A DNA stretch of 64,000 bases from Strongylocentrotus droebachiensis (lineage: Eukaryota > Echinodermata > Echinoidea > Camarodonta > Strongylocentrotidae): assembly GCA_035222895.1 (NCBI GenBank), contig JAVYIG010006369.1, positions 1 through 64,000 of the forward strand, written 5' to 3'. The position numbers and the translations under genes are program-made. This document shows, in pieces, positions 48,078 through 59,600 of the stretch. The stretch's first letter is position 1. Each line of letters starts with the position of its first letter. The notes below the pieces were generated by a model, which saw only the letters and a program-made list of their open reading frames with translations, was not told the origin of the DNA and searched no databases.

Positions 48078-48292
48078 TTACTACTATTATTACTACTACT
48101 ACTACTACTACTTCTACTACTACTACTACTACTCCTACTACTGCCATCACCATCACGTCTACATTTTTATTATCAGAAAATATAGCTTACCTTTAACAAT
48201 CCCATGACGGTGGCGACTGCGATGGACAAGCCTACGATCACGACAAGGGCCGTAATTTCGAGGCCATAGACAACGACGCGAAAAAGCCCCAT
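42658..48292 (-). CDS. TMEM179B: TMEM179B-like four-transmembrane protein, complete
   Basis: Small membrane protein of unknown molecular role. Six exons: 48292-48191, 46423-46325, 45795-45716, 44292-44155, 43623-43545, 42744-42658 (TGA). Phases fit at every junction and give 194 residues. Helix 1 is in exon 1 (GLEITALVVIVGLSIAVATV). The next exons carry GGCPLY and NCNFVIGMNSVAIFIAII (helix 2), VFFVVLYLIVAILIMTSAF then IGFNKLCNGLVD (helix 3), ECIDYQQQ and TTHFHDYLLTAE, and TTAWLSFAVWISLSAFTVF (helix 4). From memory these line up in order with human TMEM179B landmarks: GRCPLY, CYFVAG, SLCNSIIS, a cysteine in the second loop, and NAETSSWVNLVLW. The exon 4 frame runs into TAA, but that stop lies across a good donor (GA/GTAAGG), so it is spliced out. 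A short basic tail (CCKNKM) ends the protein. TMEM179 is the alternative, but the tail and the AETxxW motif favour TMEM179B. Confidence 0.86.
43139..43527 (-). mobile_element. TTAA-flanked MITE, copy B (TMEM179B intron 5)
   Basis: 389 bp, reverse-oriented copy of the 4008-4389 element with the same termini, flanked by TTAA at 43135-43138 and 43528-43531. The internal block covering ACTTACACTGAATGTTCAAG matches across copies. Its edge is 18 bp from the end of TMEM179B exon 5 (43545). Confidence 0.85.
43703..43823 (-). mobile_element. tRNA-derived SINE, family 1, fragment
   Basis: Reverse strand has AGCTCAGTTGTAGAGCA, CTTGTTCGAAACG and CTTTGGTAAGGCATTAATCC, matching the head and body of the family 1 copies. 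Lies in TMEM179B intron 4, about 80 bp before the exon 5 acceptor. Confidence 0.7.
43850..44032. repeat. (GA)n/(TA)n tract in TMEM179B intron 4
   Basis: Purine-rich simple repeat with a (TA)n core at 43971-43990, just downstream of the exon 4 donor on the coding strand. Confidence 0.9.
45135..45252. mobile_element. Small TIR-like insertion with GC-rich core
   Basis: ATATCGACTG at the left and CAGTCGATAT at the right bound about 118 bp with GAGAGGCCTGGG / CCAGACCTC continuing the symmetry loosely and a GC-rich centre (GGCGGCGCGCC). Lies in TMEM179B intron 3. Confidence 0.45.
47527..48150 (+). repeat. Long (ACT)n trinucleotide array
   Basis: About 620 bp of ACT/TAC units with interspersed AAT, ATT and CTT triplets. 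It occupies the start of TMEM179B intron 1, ending about 40 bp from the exon 1 donor at 48191. The Leu-rich and Val-rich ORFs over it are artefacts. Confidence 0.95.
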
Positions 48293-50330
48293 CGTGGTCG
48301 ACGATCACGCACAATATGTACCAAAGTTTTCAATGAATCACGGGTCGAGATCTCTCTTTCAAACACTCTGCTTCTAACTTATGAATTTCAGTTTTTTTTT
48401 TATCAAGCTAATTTTTGCTATGTAGTTTCTAAAAAATTCAATGAATTTCGCCCGGCAAAATTTTTTCTCAAGAGACTCCGCTCACCCGCACATTGTTCAT
48501 AGCAATGAAGTCAGCATACAAAATAGAAACTAATATTTATGTGTGAATATTGCATTTGTGCAGGGATGACTAATATAAAGTCTGAAATGAGTTAAAAAGT
48601 TAATATTCAACCAAACTTAAACAAACACGTGCGTCGAGACGATAACAGTGTTTCTATAGACAAAGGTCGCATATTAGTATTTCAAGATCAAAGTTTTATA
48701 AATAGAAATATTTCTTAAAGAGCCACCTCATATCAAATGAAAATATATAAACAGAATATGAAATATTAAAGTAATGAAATGGTATTGCTTGGTTGTTATA
48801 AAAAATATTATGATCCCGCCTTTAATAACGAGTTTTTACACTGACGACACGAAAATAATAATGCGCATTAGGCAATGGCTTAGCACGTGTTCACGTATCT
48901 AGAGGTCATTGGCATCATTGGGGGCTCAGATTTTCACTCCCGAATTAACAAGGCCACTGATTAGGGGAAGGGATATCAAAGGGGGTCATTTGTCGTCTTC
49001 TTTTAACATTCCTATTTTTAAAAGTACTATATCTCTAGTTTCTTTTCCCTCTTTATTTCTTTAATTCAGTTCATTTTTTTTTTCGGCCTGCAATGGTAGT
49101 TAGGGAGGGTGCCTGGCCTTGTGTCCCGTGTAGCCACGCCACTAACATTCAGAGTGGATATAGGCAGCAAAAAGAAAAATCATTCATTATTTTCGTTGAA
49201 AACATAAACGATCTGCATACATTCATACCAAATGAAAATAAAACAAATGACACTGCATGAGATGAGAAGAGAAGCAGAGGGAGACAGCACATCAAATACA
49301 TAGATAAGTTCATTGGGCTCAAGTAACATCACATTACAAAGAACCAGAGATAGAAATAGATGGAAAGCCTTGATCGTCAATGTCTAGAACAGACAATTAA
49401 GACACCTAGCAAGCAAGCAAATTGAACATAACAGAAAATAGACTTAATATAGATTGATATATTTAAAGGCAGAAGACTCATAAAATACTATTACATAAAT
49501 TTTAAACTGGACAGATTTAGTTTTTCTTTAATTTAAACGATAGTCAACAACTTATTATAATTCCGAATATCACATACCATAAGTATATAAGCCGAGTATT
49601 TGAAAACCACAGGTAAGTTCCATAAATTCCGTTATTAAAAAATGTTGAATATATGAAGCAAAGTAAAATCTCTAAATTTTAACAAAATGAAAACATATTT
49701 CTATTCATCAAAACCAATCCATCAAATCTAAATATTCTATTGGTATGGGATATAAACATGTTCATGTACTTATAATTACATATCTTAATGTATGTTTAGA
49801 AATAAGCATAAATGCAAGTATAGGTGATACTTGATTCAGATATATGAAAGAATTGGGACCCTACAAAACAAGCTATGCTTTCCAGTAGGTTCCTGTTTCA
49901 TTTCATAATTTTGAACTTACTTTGTAAACTATGTTCTTTATTGTGCAAACAATTGTTATATGAAATGAAATAAAATCGATCAATCAATCACTCAATCACT
50001 CAATCAATCAATAAAAAGTTGATTCTCTAGCTAAAAATCATTCCAACTGTATACATTTCATTTCAAGATCTTCATATCTTTGTGACTATCTTATGACATT
50101 GCTATTATGGCTCTTTGTAATATTCACGAGTCACTGTGTTATACTGTCATAATTGGTATAAGGGTGATGATTAATTGAATCAATAATTAATGATCGAAGA
50201 CAAAAACAGATATCTGCCTGGCATTTTGGGTGATCTTAACGTAAAATGAATGACCTGAACCAATTCCGCACGGCAAATTTGTCAAAAAAGGGCACCAAAT
50301 ATGTTTAGTCAACTAAATAATATATGAAAT
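48293..50330. other. Intergenic between TMEM179B and SLC13
   Basis: The left part should hold the TMEM179B 5' UTR and promoter; no TATA or CpG-rich stretch stands out. The (ATCA)n tail at 49975 is the only repeat recognised. Confidence 0.5.
49975..50013 (+). repeat. (ATCA)n tail, possible LINE 3' end
   Basis: AAATGAAATAAAATC followed by ATCA units resembles the tail of the intact LINE at 17709-17729. The 800 bp before it has no recognisable coding sequence, so a LINE origin is only possible. Confidence 0.45.
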
Positions 50331-50426
50331 CAAGAGTTAGTGGACGTACATCCCACGACACTGACAAAACAACAAAATACTTTCCAAAAATTAAAGAAAA
50401 GAAAAGTGTACCAAAAGGTATATAAG

Positions 50427-50640
50427 AGACCGACGGCTTACGAGACAGATAGCACACGAGACCAGCAAAGAGAAGATAGAAGAATATTTGTCTCGTCTTT
50501 CTCTCGGGCCGTCAGCCTGACAGCCCTCAGAAAAGTTGTTAGAAAGCCTACGAGAGCAACATTCTTGGTCAAGTTTGCTGTCGGTCTCGTGGGCCGTCGG
50601 TGTAGTATCCTGTCGGTCTAATGGGTTTTCGGTCTCGCGG
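50427..50640. repeat. Imperfect inverted repeat downstream of the SLC13 stop
   Basis: GAGACCGACGGC at 50427 pairs with GTCTCGTGGGCCGTCGG at 50586; further GGTCTCG and GTCGGTC words recur nearby. GC-rich for the region. It would lie in or near the SLC13 3' UTR on the coding strand. Confidence 0.5.
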
Positions 50641-50693
50641 GCTATAGTCTAGCTGCCATCACATCTGTCATTAATGTTTGGTGTCGAAGACGA

Positions 50694-53600
50694 TTATGTC
50701 ACCGTTCTGTTAGCCCAGGCAGGGAAGGTTTTGACATCAAAGACCCAGACACCCAAAGTATTGAGACTGAGGTTCGATACAAAGATACATGCGATGTTCA
50801 TCACGATGCCAGCCTTGACCTGTAAGTTTAAAAACAGATTAATTTGATTGGAATAAGTTTCGAGATCTGGGTTGTCGCTAGAAAGGCACACAAGAGGGGT
50901 TATGAACCCCACTTCAAGAAATTTGTCAGAATTTATTTTAGGATTTGTAAAAACTTTCTCGGAAAATCCCGAAGATTCATGAATACAAGTATTACTTGTC
51001 AATAAAAGCGTATGCACGATCGTAAAAACTTTCGAAAAATAAACTCAATGGCGATTTCGAAACCCTATTGTATTGCCCATAAAGGTCGTGGTCGCATTAC
51101 GAAATATGTCATTGCAATGTTCCCACATTTCAAAAGATGGACCATCTTATTGAAGGTGCTTTAGGTTGATTCTTCGAAAGTCTTCGGGATACTTCAAAAC
51201 TAAAATCCTCTCTTTTCTGACACTTGCATATTGTTTCAGATTATCTCTCCCCACTGACCAATATCCTAAATTTTACTCTCGATTCAAAGTAACCCCAAAA
51301 ATGCTCCAGACCTACCATATCAAGTACTGTAAGGTTGCCATGGGCGAAGGCTATGGCGTTAGGTGGTGTGGCTACCGGAAGCATAAAGGCGAAGGAGCAC
51401 GCAATGGCTGCCGGGAGCATCAGATAGAGAGGGTTGAGCCCGATGCTGATGCTCTGATCACGAGGGAAGGCAGATGACAAAAGAAATATATACCAAATTA
51501 ATAAATAATGATATGATAATAACATTTAAGATTCATCAGGCACCAAGTTCACTTGAAATAGATTGCTCCATGCGCTCTAGTGCAAAATATGAAATCACAT
51601 TAAAGATACTATGTCCCTTTTGCAGCCAACATCAAATTCTGTAGAACTTTGCAGGAATTATGAATATGTCATGTATGTCTATAATATCTGTGAAATTTAA
51701 ACGTTAGTAGTGTCCTAATATTCAAATTATGCAAGGAAACCTGTTTACTTGCTAGACTTCACTGTCAGACACTATTGAGTGACTTACTGGCTTTTCTTCT
51801 TCTTTTTTGGTAATAATATACATAAAATGAGCTGTAAAGGATACATGAGCATTTGTCTACATCAATAACCCACTTCTTGTAATGGCCAAAATTAAACTGA
51901 TTGAATCTTTGCGAGGCATAAAACGTACGACCATTCGGTACAATGGTCTGAAAATCAGATTATTACTTATTGGCTCTATAGCTCCTAAGTCGATTTGACA
52001 ACTAATAGTGTTTATTTTCCCACTTAAAGACATTTTCAAGCCCCCCATTTTTTAGGGAAGTTCTAAATTAGTATTATCTTTCAAATGCCATTGGAATTTA
52101 ACCTTTTCATTTTTTGGGGCCTGCAAATGGGACATAGTACCATTAAGGGCGTCTGCAATGGACACAAAAAACAACAGGATTAAGTTTGAACATACAAACA
52201 TGAAAGAGATTCGAGCACATTTATGCACTTTGTTATCACTAAGTAACGCTAAGAATTTTATCTTGGACTGGCGTTCCATAAACTGCTAAACAAAGTCATA
52301 AATGGACCGGTCACAAGCAAAATTTGTCCCAATATTATGTTAACAACATCATGTAAGTATTAATATACCTGTCGATAATATCAAGTTGCTAGTCCTACTA
52401 AGTGCACCAGACCAAAATAGTACGAAATCAAGGAGAATGACACTTATTCTAGCAATGATATTATTTGTTTAGTTATCTGCACTCTTTGTAGCGTGTGAAA
52501 TAACACATGATTAAATATATTGGATTTGTTTTAAAAGACCCTTGCTTGACTCGATTGAAGGACATTTAAGAAATGATTTCTCTTAAAATTAGTGGTTAAT
52601 CAGCTTCTATGAAAAGGCACATACTACTCTGAGATCAGAAATGGTTTAGTTTGTGATAGACGTTCAGCGAATAATGTTTTTACATTATCTAAGTGCCTTT
52701 TTTAAAAACCATTATCTACATTTTTTCCTGGGAAATTGGTTGAGAATATATATTTTTAAAATTATTTCTATATAATTTTATTGCGTTGGTTTTGTTCGTG
52801 ATGGACGTTCAGCGAAAACATACTTTTACATCATCTATTTTTTTAAAATAAATCTGCCATTGTTTGCTAGGTAGTGATATATTTGCATTTGAGTTGGCTG
52901 TATACAGTATTCTGTGTTTTTCCCCCACTTAATTATTATACTTGAATTTTGAGAATTTTAATTCTGGTAGCTGGGTATTTGTCTTACCAATTCAGCAAAG
53001 ATAGGTAGGAAGATGGTAGCGGTGGCCGTATTGCTGGTAACCTCCGTAAAAGTAGCCACGACAGTCGAGATAATAATGGCCAGGGCTGCCGGTGGGAGTG
53101 CAGAGAACACCGAGAACTGGTCCCCTAACCAGGCGGAGAGACCCGACACCTTCCAAAAAACGGTAATTTTCAACATTTTGAATAATATTTTGTATGATTT
53201 TTGAGTAATTGAAACAGAGCGTTTAAAAAACTACCATTTTTAGATTGATTATCATACTGATGATAATTTATTGATTGTGACGAGGATTCAAGTCCATTGT
53301 AATTTTGTTTTATCCACCTTCTGATATAATATTCTCCAGTATTTCGCATTTGAAGAAATGGAATCCCTCCTTGGAATTCGCAAAGCCATTTTATTATTAA
53401 ATGAATCTGAGTAGAGCTATCCAGCCTTTTTAAAGGCAGGTTATTTCACCGGCATCGCTAGCTGTCCCTGTACCCAAACATCATCATTCACGCAGTTGGT
53501 GATGCATTGTGGGAGATGACTGTCGACACATCGGGATACTGTGAGCAACAGATGGCAGTATACGTAAATCTGAAGTAGTGAGAGTAGAATACCCTTCCTT

Positions 53601-56600
53601 TGAAATTCTTTGTTTCTATATTAGTGTATATCTATGTGCATGTATTTTAATTTTAATAGAGAAAATAAAACCCAACCCCAAACAACCCTCGCCTACTATC
53701 CCCTGTTGATATCCATCGACCACAATCCATTTCGATTACCTTACAGCCATCAGCTAGGGCCGACCCACCGCCAAGGAGAATAATGACACTCCACGCCATC
53801 TTCTCATGTATGACAGGCCACGTGAGCAAGGTTGGAATCTTGGCTGGTTTCTTATCTTCAGATCCATCATCATCTACGGGAATAGACAACAATTCCGTTA
53901 AAGGTAAAGACCAGTTTTGGAAACGCCCCCCTCTCAAAAAATGAAATTGAAGCTCTTATTACCAATCATGTGAAAGAATATGATTTGACTAATACGTAAT
54001 GATACAAATTTTGCCGAGAAACTGCCAACTAATCGATATATTTGGTAAAATAGTATATCTATTTGGACCTGATAGATATAGGGTAGTCCCATATACATAT
54101 TTCTGTGTACAGTGCTTGTAACTTTACCAAGACTGGGCCATATTTCTTATCATTTCAATGATTCCAGAACCTTGTAGTACACACCATTACTTATATGCTA
54201 GATGATCAACCCTTTCTGATCGATTCCACAATGTTTCTTTCACAATGCAACCGCATGACCAGAACTCAACTTGATCTTGAAGTCACCTTCGGATGAGTAT
54301 CAGCACAACTACCACCCCTGGGCAACTAAAATCTCTACCCCCGGACTGCCTCATCAAACAAGTGCCATATCCAAACCCGGAAAGCAAATCCCGGACAACT
54401 CTCGCCACCCCCCCCCCTCCTCCACAGACTCACTACAACAGCGGCTAACTACCATCCCGCCCCGGACTGCCACCCAGTCAACTACTTTCACAACCCCAGA
54501 CCACCACTCCCATGTCGTCCCCAGACTAATAGCCCCGGACAATTACAACTCTGCCCCAGAAATAAAATTATTCCCAGAGAACTTTCATCCCCAGACTGTC
54601 ACCCCGCTCAACTACCGATCCTCTGCGAAGAGGGTCATGAAATGTTATCGGCCCCGCTCTTTCTCTTCATTCTCTCTCTCTCTCTCTCTCTCTCCTCCTT
54701 CCCTTTCTTGTTTTGTGATTCGATGGGATAAGGGTGCTTCGCCATTGGATTCAAGAATGAGAATGACTCCTGATAGCATGTCATGTTGTATTAATTAATC
54801 AATCAGTCAATCAATTAATTAATTAGTTAACTAATTGATTAGTTAATCAATCAGTCAATTAATTAACTAATTAATTGATGAATTAATTAATCAATTAATA
54901 ATGTTAATAATGATAATACTAATATTAACTCTTTGATAAAGAGAGCTTTACGAGATCCAACGTAGCTGAACAAAGCACTTTACAATATTATTATAGTATA
55001 CCCCCGGTCACTGGATTCAGAAACTAATATAGTCCACATTCCCCACTCCTCTGGGGAGCATTCCTGGTCGCCTGTTTACAAGCGGGCACATGGTAATCCC
55101 ATTATGTTTATGTTAATTAATTAGGTTCACTCGGAACTTTTAAAACAACCATTTTACCTATGTTAAGCTCGAATTCATACCATATATCAACACGACCACC
55201 TGTAATACGTGTTAAAAGTGTCTCCATTGTGACAGGGGTACTTGCCTTGCTTTCTTCGGCACAAGAATGAAAACGCGCTCATTGTAATCCCATTATGTTT
55301 ATGTTAATTAATTAGGTTCACTCGTAACTTTTAAAACAACCATTTTACCTACGTTAAGCTCGAATTCACACCATACCAACACGACCCCCTGTAATACGTG
55401 TTAAAAGTGTCTCCATTGTGACAGGGGTACTTGCCTTGCTTTCTTCGGCACAAGAATGAGGGAAGTCTCGATGGGAAGGCAAAGAGTAGCAAAGAGATGA
55501 ATATAACAGAGGTAGCGTCCGTCACGTACCTGTCATGATTATGAAGAGAGACATTTATAAAGAGTTACCATGACAACCGACAATTTACCAGAATTTCTAG
55601 GTGTATATATTTCTTGGTTTTGTCATGGAAAAGCTTTACATTTTGGATTATATTCTCTTATTAAAATATGAGATCGCAAGCCCTTTTGAAGAGTAAACCT
55701 AAGAGAATATCGATAGTCTAGTCCATCATCTTGTAAAATGTGCGTAGATTACAAAGACCTTCTAACACACTCCCTGGTTGAACACAATTTTTTTTGGAAG
55801 ATTAGGGTACTAAATATCTCTTGAGTTGATTACGCAAAAGTTTTTGCGATCGTTTTGATATCACATTGACATCATCCATCATAAACTGTAAATCAATGAT
55901 CACCTTAAATCATTCATCAAATTGATTTTTGACTGATGAATATAGCATGCTCCTGCATTACCATGTATTAATGAAAATTATGTTAGCAGAGCGATGGTGA
56001 TTAAAAAGCGCGAACCAAACATATTCCCATTTTCTCTTTCTTTTTTCTTTACAAATAATCATCCTGGCTTTTAAACTCGAAAAAATCATTCAAATGATTT
56101 CCATCTACTTGGTTTTCAATTAGCAAAATACCTACATGTTCATGCAAATAATATAGTTATGAGACTATATCTTTTCCCCCAAAAAATAAAGCGCCGAGGT
56201 TCGAACCAATGACCTGTTGATCTGTGAGGTTCTACCTTACCCTTTGAGGAAGCCTACAGACCAGCCACTGACGAACTTGGGATCTCTCGTCAACCACAGA
56301 CTGACCAGGACTACAAAATGTCCCAGAATAGCCCATTCAGCAAACCTACACGAAAAAGAAAACAAAAATTGTCATGATATAGTGTGAAAGCGCTTCCTGA
56401 ATCCCGTTATACACGAGGCAGTATAACCCTAGAATCTTTCTTGGTAAATTCTTCTTTTTTTTTTGCTTGGTGAAAAATTTCAATTAATTTACTGGCAAAT
56501 TTGGACTAGTGACACCCCTCGCTAAAAAAAGTCCTTGTCACTTTCTTAAATGAATAGGCTTGGCACAAAGTCCACTTTCCGTCAACGATGCTTGCAAAGA

Positions 56601-59600
56601 TTGTTCTGTAAAATAATATTCGAATAATGCTCTACAGCCACTGCGTCACTGAAAATAAGAATGATATTTCGAATTAATGAATGGCTACTATTTTTGAGAT
56701 ACCATATTTTCATTTATCATTCATTATATAGGCTATAAGCGTTATGAGATAAATGAAGGGATACCTACGACATTTTACCAAGAGCTGCGTAACTTCTCCT
56801 GATGACCATCTTCGCTCTCTCTTCTTGTGCTAAGCCGACACGCTTATCACTCCTCTGAAGACAACTAGAGAGAGAGAGAGAGTAAAAAACAGAGAGGGGA
56901 GAGGGAGAAGGGAAAGAGAGAGAGAGAGAGAGAGGGGGAGAGAAAGAAAGAAAGAAAGGGAGACAGATAGTCGAGAGGGAAGAGAGAGAGAGAGAGAGGG
57001 GGAGAGGAGGAAGAGGATAGAGAGAGAGGGGGGAGAAGAGGAAGAGGATATAGAGGAGAGAGAGAGGAGAGAGAGAGAGATGCGACTTGAGTTACATAAC
57101 AAATGCTGTAGTGACATATTTCGCAGCATATTGGTTGCTTGTCTTCCCTTTCGGAGAGAGTAAAAGTGTTACGGCTGCATACATAATAAATGACATCTGA
57201 CTACTTTCCAGCAAACTCTGTAAACTCCCAATCACACCGACCAGACCGACAAAAGACCGAACGAAAAATGACAGTACTCCGAATGGAAAATAAATCGGTC
57301 GGTTTGAAATTGGTTTGGAATGGGTGTAAAATTAGTTAAACATAAGTTAGCATGCATAATCGAACAAGCTGATGCTAAATACCCACCTCGCTCATTTAGA
57401 AAAATCACTCTCAAGAGATGGAGATGTTTCATGAATGACGTTTTTACCCCCTTTTGAAAAGAATACTACCTCCTGTACGTGTGATGTAATGCACTGTTGG
57501 TACATAGATGAATAATGATAACATGACTTTCATGAACACCTACTTAGTATTCACACAAACACACAAACATACACACACAACAAACAAACACACAGTAATG
57601 TTGGTACATACCTCTTTCTGCTCATGCAAATATTGTATCTACGACCTAGTCAGGACTGTAGTAAAATCATACATTCAAAAGGCCACCACCAAAGCCATCG
57701 TACACATTTGAATACATTATAAAAACGAAATTTTGATTCAATTGTATAATAATAATAATGATGACAGTAATAATAATAATAATAGTATGGTCATAATGGT
57801 TGGTTGGTTGATTGTTATTTTTTTTACCTGACCGCTAAGAAAGCACAAATGCTTGTGAGTAAGCAACCAGACGGCTGATGGATTTAGGTCCTCTCCGAGG
57901 GACCTGGTAATGAGGAATAATGCCTTACCAAAGGGCACTAGCGCATTGACTTGGTTTCGAACCCGGGTCATCGGATTACGAGACCACTGCTCTACCGACT
58001 AAGCTATCGCGCCTATGGTCATGGCTAAAAACTACTTACAAGAAATCGAGGTACATGATTTGTAGCCAGACCCAGCAGATGAGGAGACAGATCACCATGC
58101 CAGGGAATGCATACATCATCCAGGTGCCAAAGTTAAGACCGGCCTCGGGACCAAAGAGTCTGTAAGCAGGAAAGAGATTTAATTTTAATAAGTATTCGGT
58201 AGGATTTGTTCAATGGGAGCGTTGCTAAAAATGTGTCGAGTTCTTTCAAAGATGCAACAGCATCTAAAAAAAAAGAGGCATGACTTACGTTTCAACCTGT
58301 GTACTGATAACCAGATTGGGACCAGTTCCCGTTAAGGTGGCAGTGCCGCCGATGTTGGCTGCATAAGGAATGGAGAGTGTGATACCCTTGCAGAGGAGAC
58401 GGTAGCCCCGATCAGCTTTGGACTCCTCCTCGATGAGCAGCGGTGCATTTTTAATCTCTACTGGAAGTGGGCCGGGCTCGTCAACGCTAGAAAAGGGAGA
58501 GAGAGAAACGAATACAACAATGAAAGGATAGTGAGGGAGAGAGAGAGAGAGAGAGAGAGATGAAGTGTGCACTGATAATAGCCAAACTTGTCGAACAAAG
58601 GTGGGGGGGGGGGAGGGGGGGATGACACACTAAATCTCAGCGTCCCTCCCAATACCTGAGGTATTGATAGAGTTAGGGTTAAGGTCGATTTAGCGAATGT
58701 ACGGTGGGGGGGGGGGGGGGGTGGCGCCCTTGCTCCTGGCTATGCCCTTGGGAGTGTATGAATAGAGGAAGATGAAGAGAGAGAAAGAAAGAGAGAGAGA
58801 GAGAAGCGGAGAAGGGAACGAAAGATGGAGAGGGGAGGGAGGGAAAAGAGAAAGGGAGGTGAGAAAGTGAAGAGGGAGTGCGAGAGAAGGGGAGAAGAGG
58901 GGTAGGGAAAGAGAAAGGGGTGGGAAGAGAGAGAAAGAAACAGTCAGGGAGGTGAGAGGGAGGAAATTGAGGTAAGCAGGAGGAAAGAAAGAGAGAAAGT
59001 GAAGATATTGGGATATAGGGAGGGCCAAAGAAGGGGATGAGAGAGAGAGCGGGAAGGGAAAGAGAAAGGGGGAAGAGAGAGAGAGAGAAAAAGAAGAGAG
59101 GAAGGGTTTTCTATAGCGCCGTCTATCTAGAAATTCTATTCCGAAGTGCATTTATTATTACCCCGGCTTTAGCCTATCTGCCATTTATACAGCGCTCTAT
59201 AGCATTTCAAGGAATTAATTCCTGTCATGTACCCATTTACCTCACCTGGGTCGAGTGTGGCAAATGAAGATTAATGCCTTGCCAAAGGACATTAGTGCCG
59301 TGTCGCGGATCGAACCACGACCTTTGAACTTCAAGTCAAGTGCTTAAACCACTCGACTACGACACTTCGACATACAATTCAAAGAGAAACATATATCATT
59401 AGGATTTTCAAAGAACAAAGAAAAATGTTAAAAGAAGGAAGCATTTAACTTGAAGAAACATAATATGCCCTTGAAAATAGGTAAGGTAGAAAAAGGAAAT
59501 GATTGTATGCAATAAAGGGGGAAGGAATTAAAGAAAATAGCTACAAGGAAATTAGATAGTAATAGGATATGAAGGAAACTTTACTAATGAATTATCTTCC

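Noticed and set aside
47770-48185. Long poly-Leu and poly-Val frames on both strands
   Set aside because: Produced by the (ACT)n array; frames on both strands are open for the same reason.
57950-58014. Possible genuine tRNA gene on the minus strand
   Set aside because: A and B boxes are good but no 3' strand pairs with the acceptor stem and the sequence continues into a SINE body.
58690-59151. Ser/Leu/Pro-rich 153-codon minus frame, and similar frames at 56830-57129, 61408-61856 and 59824-60078
   Set aside because: Translations of (GA)n/(CT)n tracts lying in SLC13 introns.
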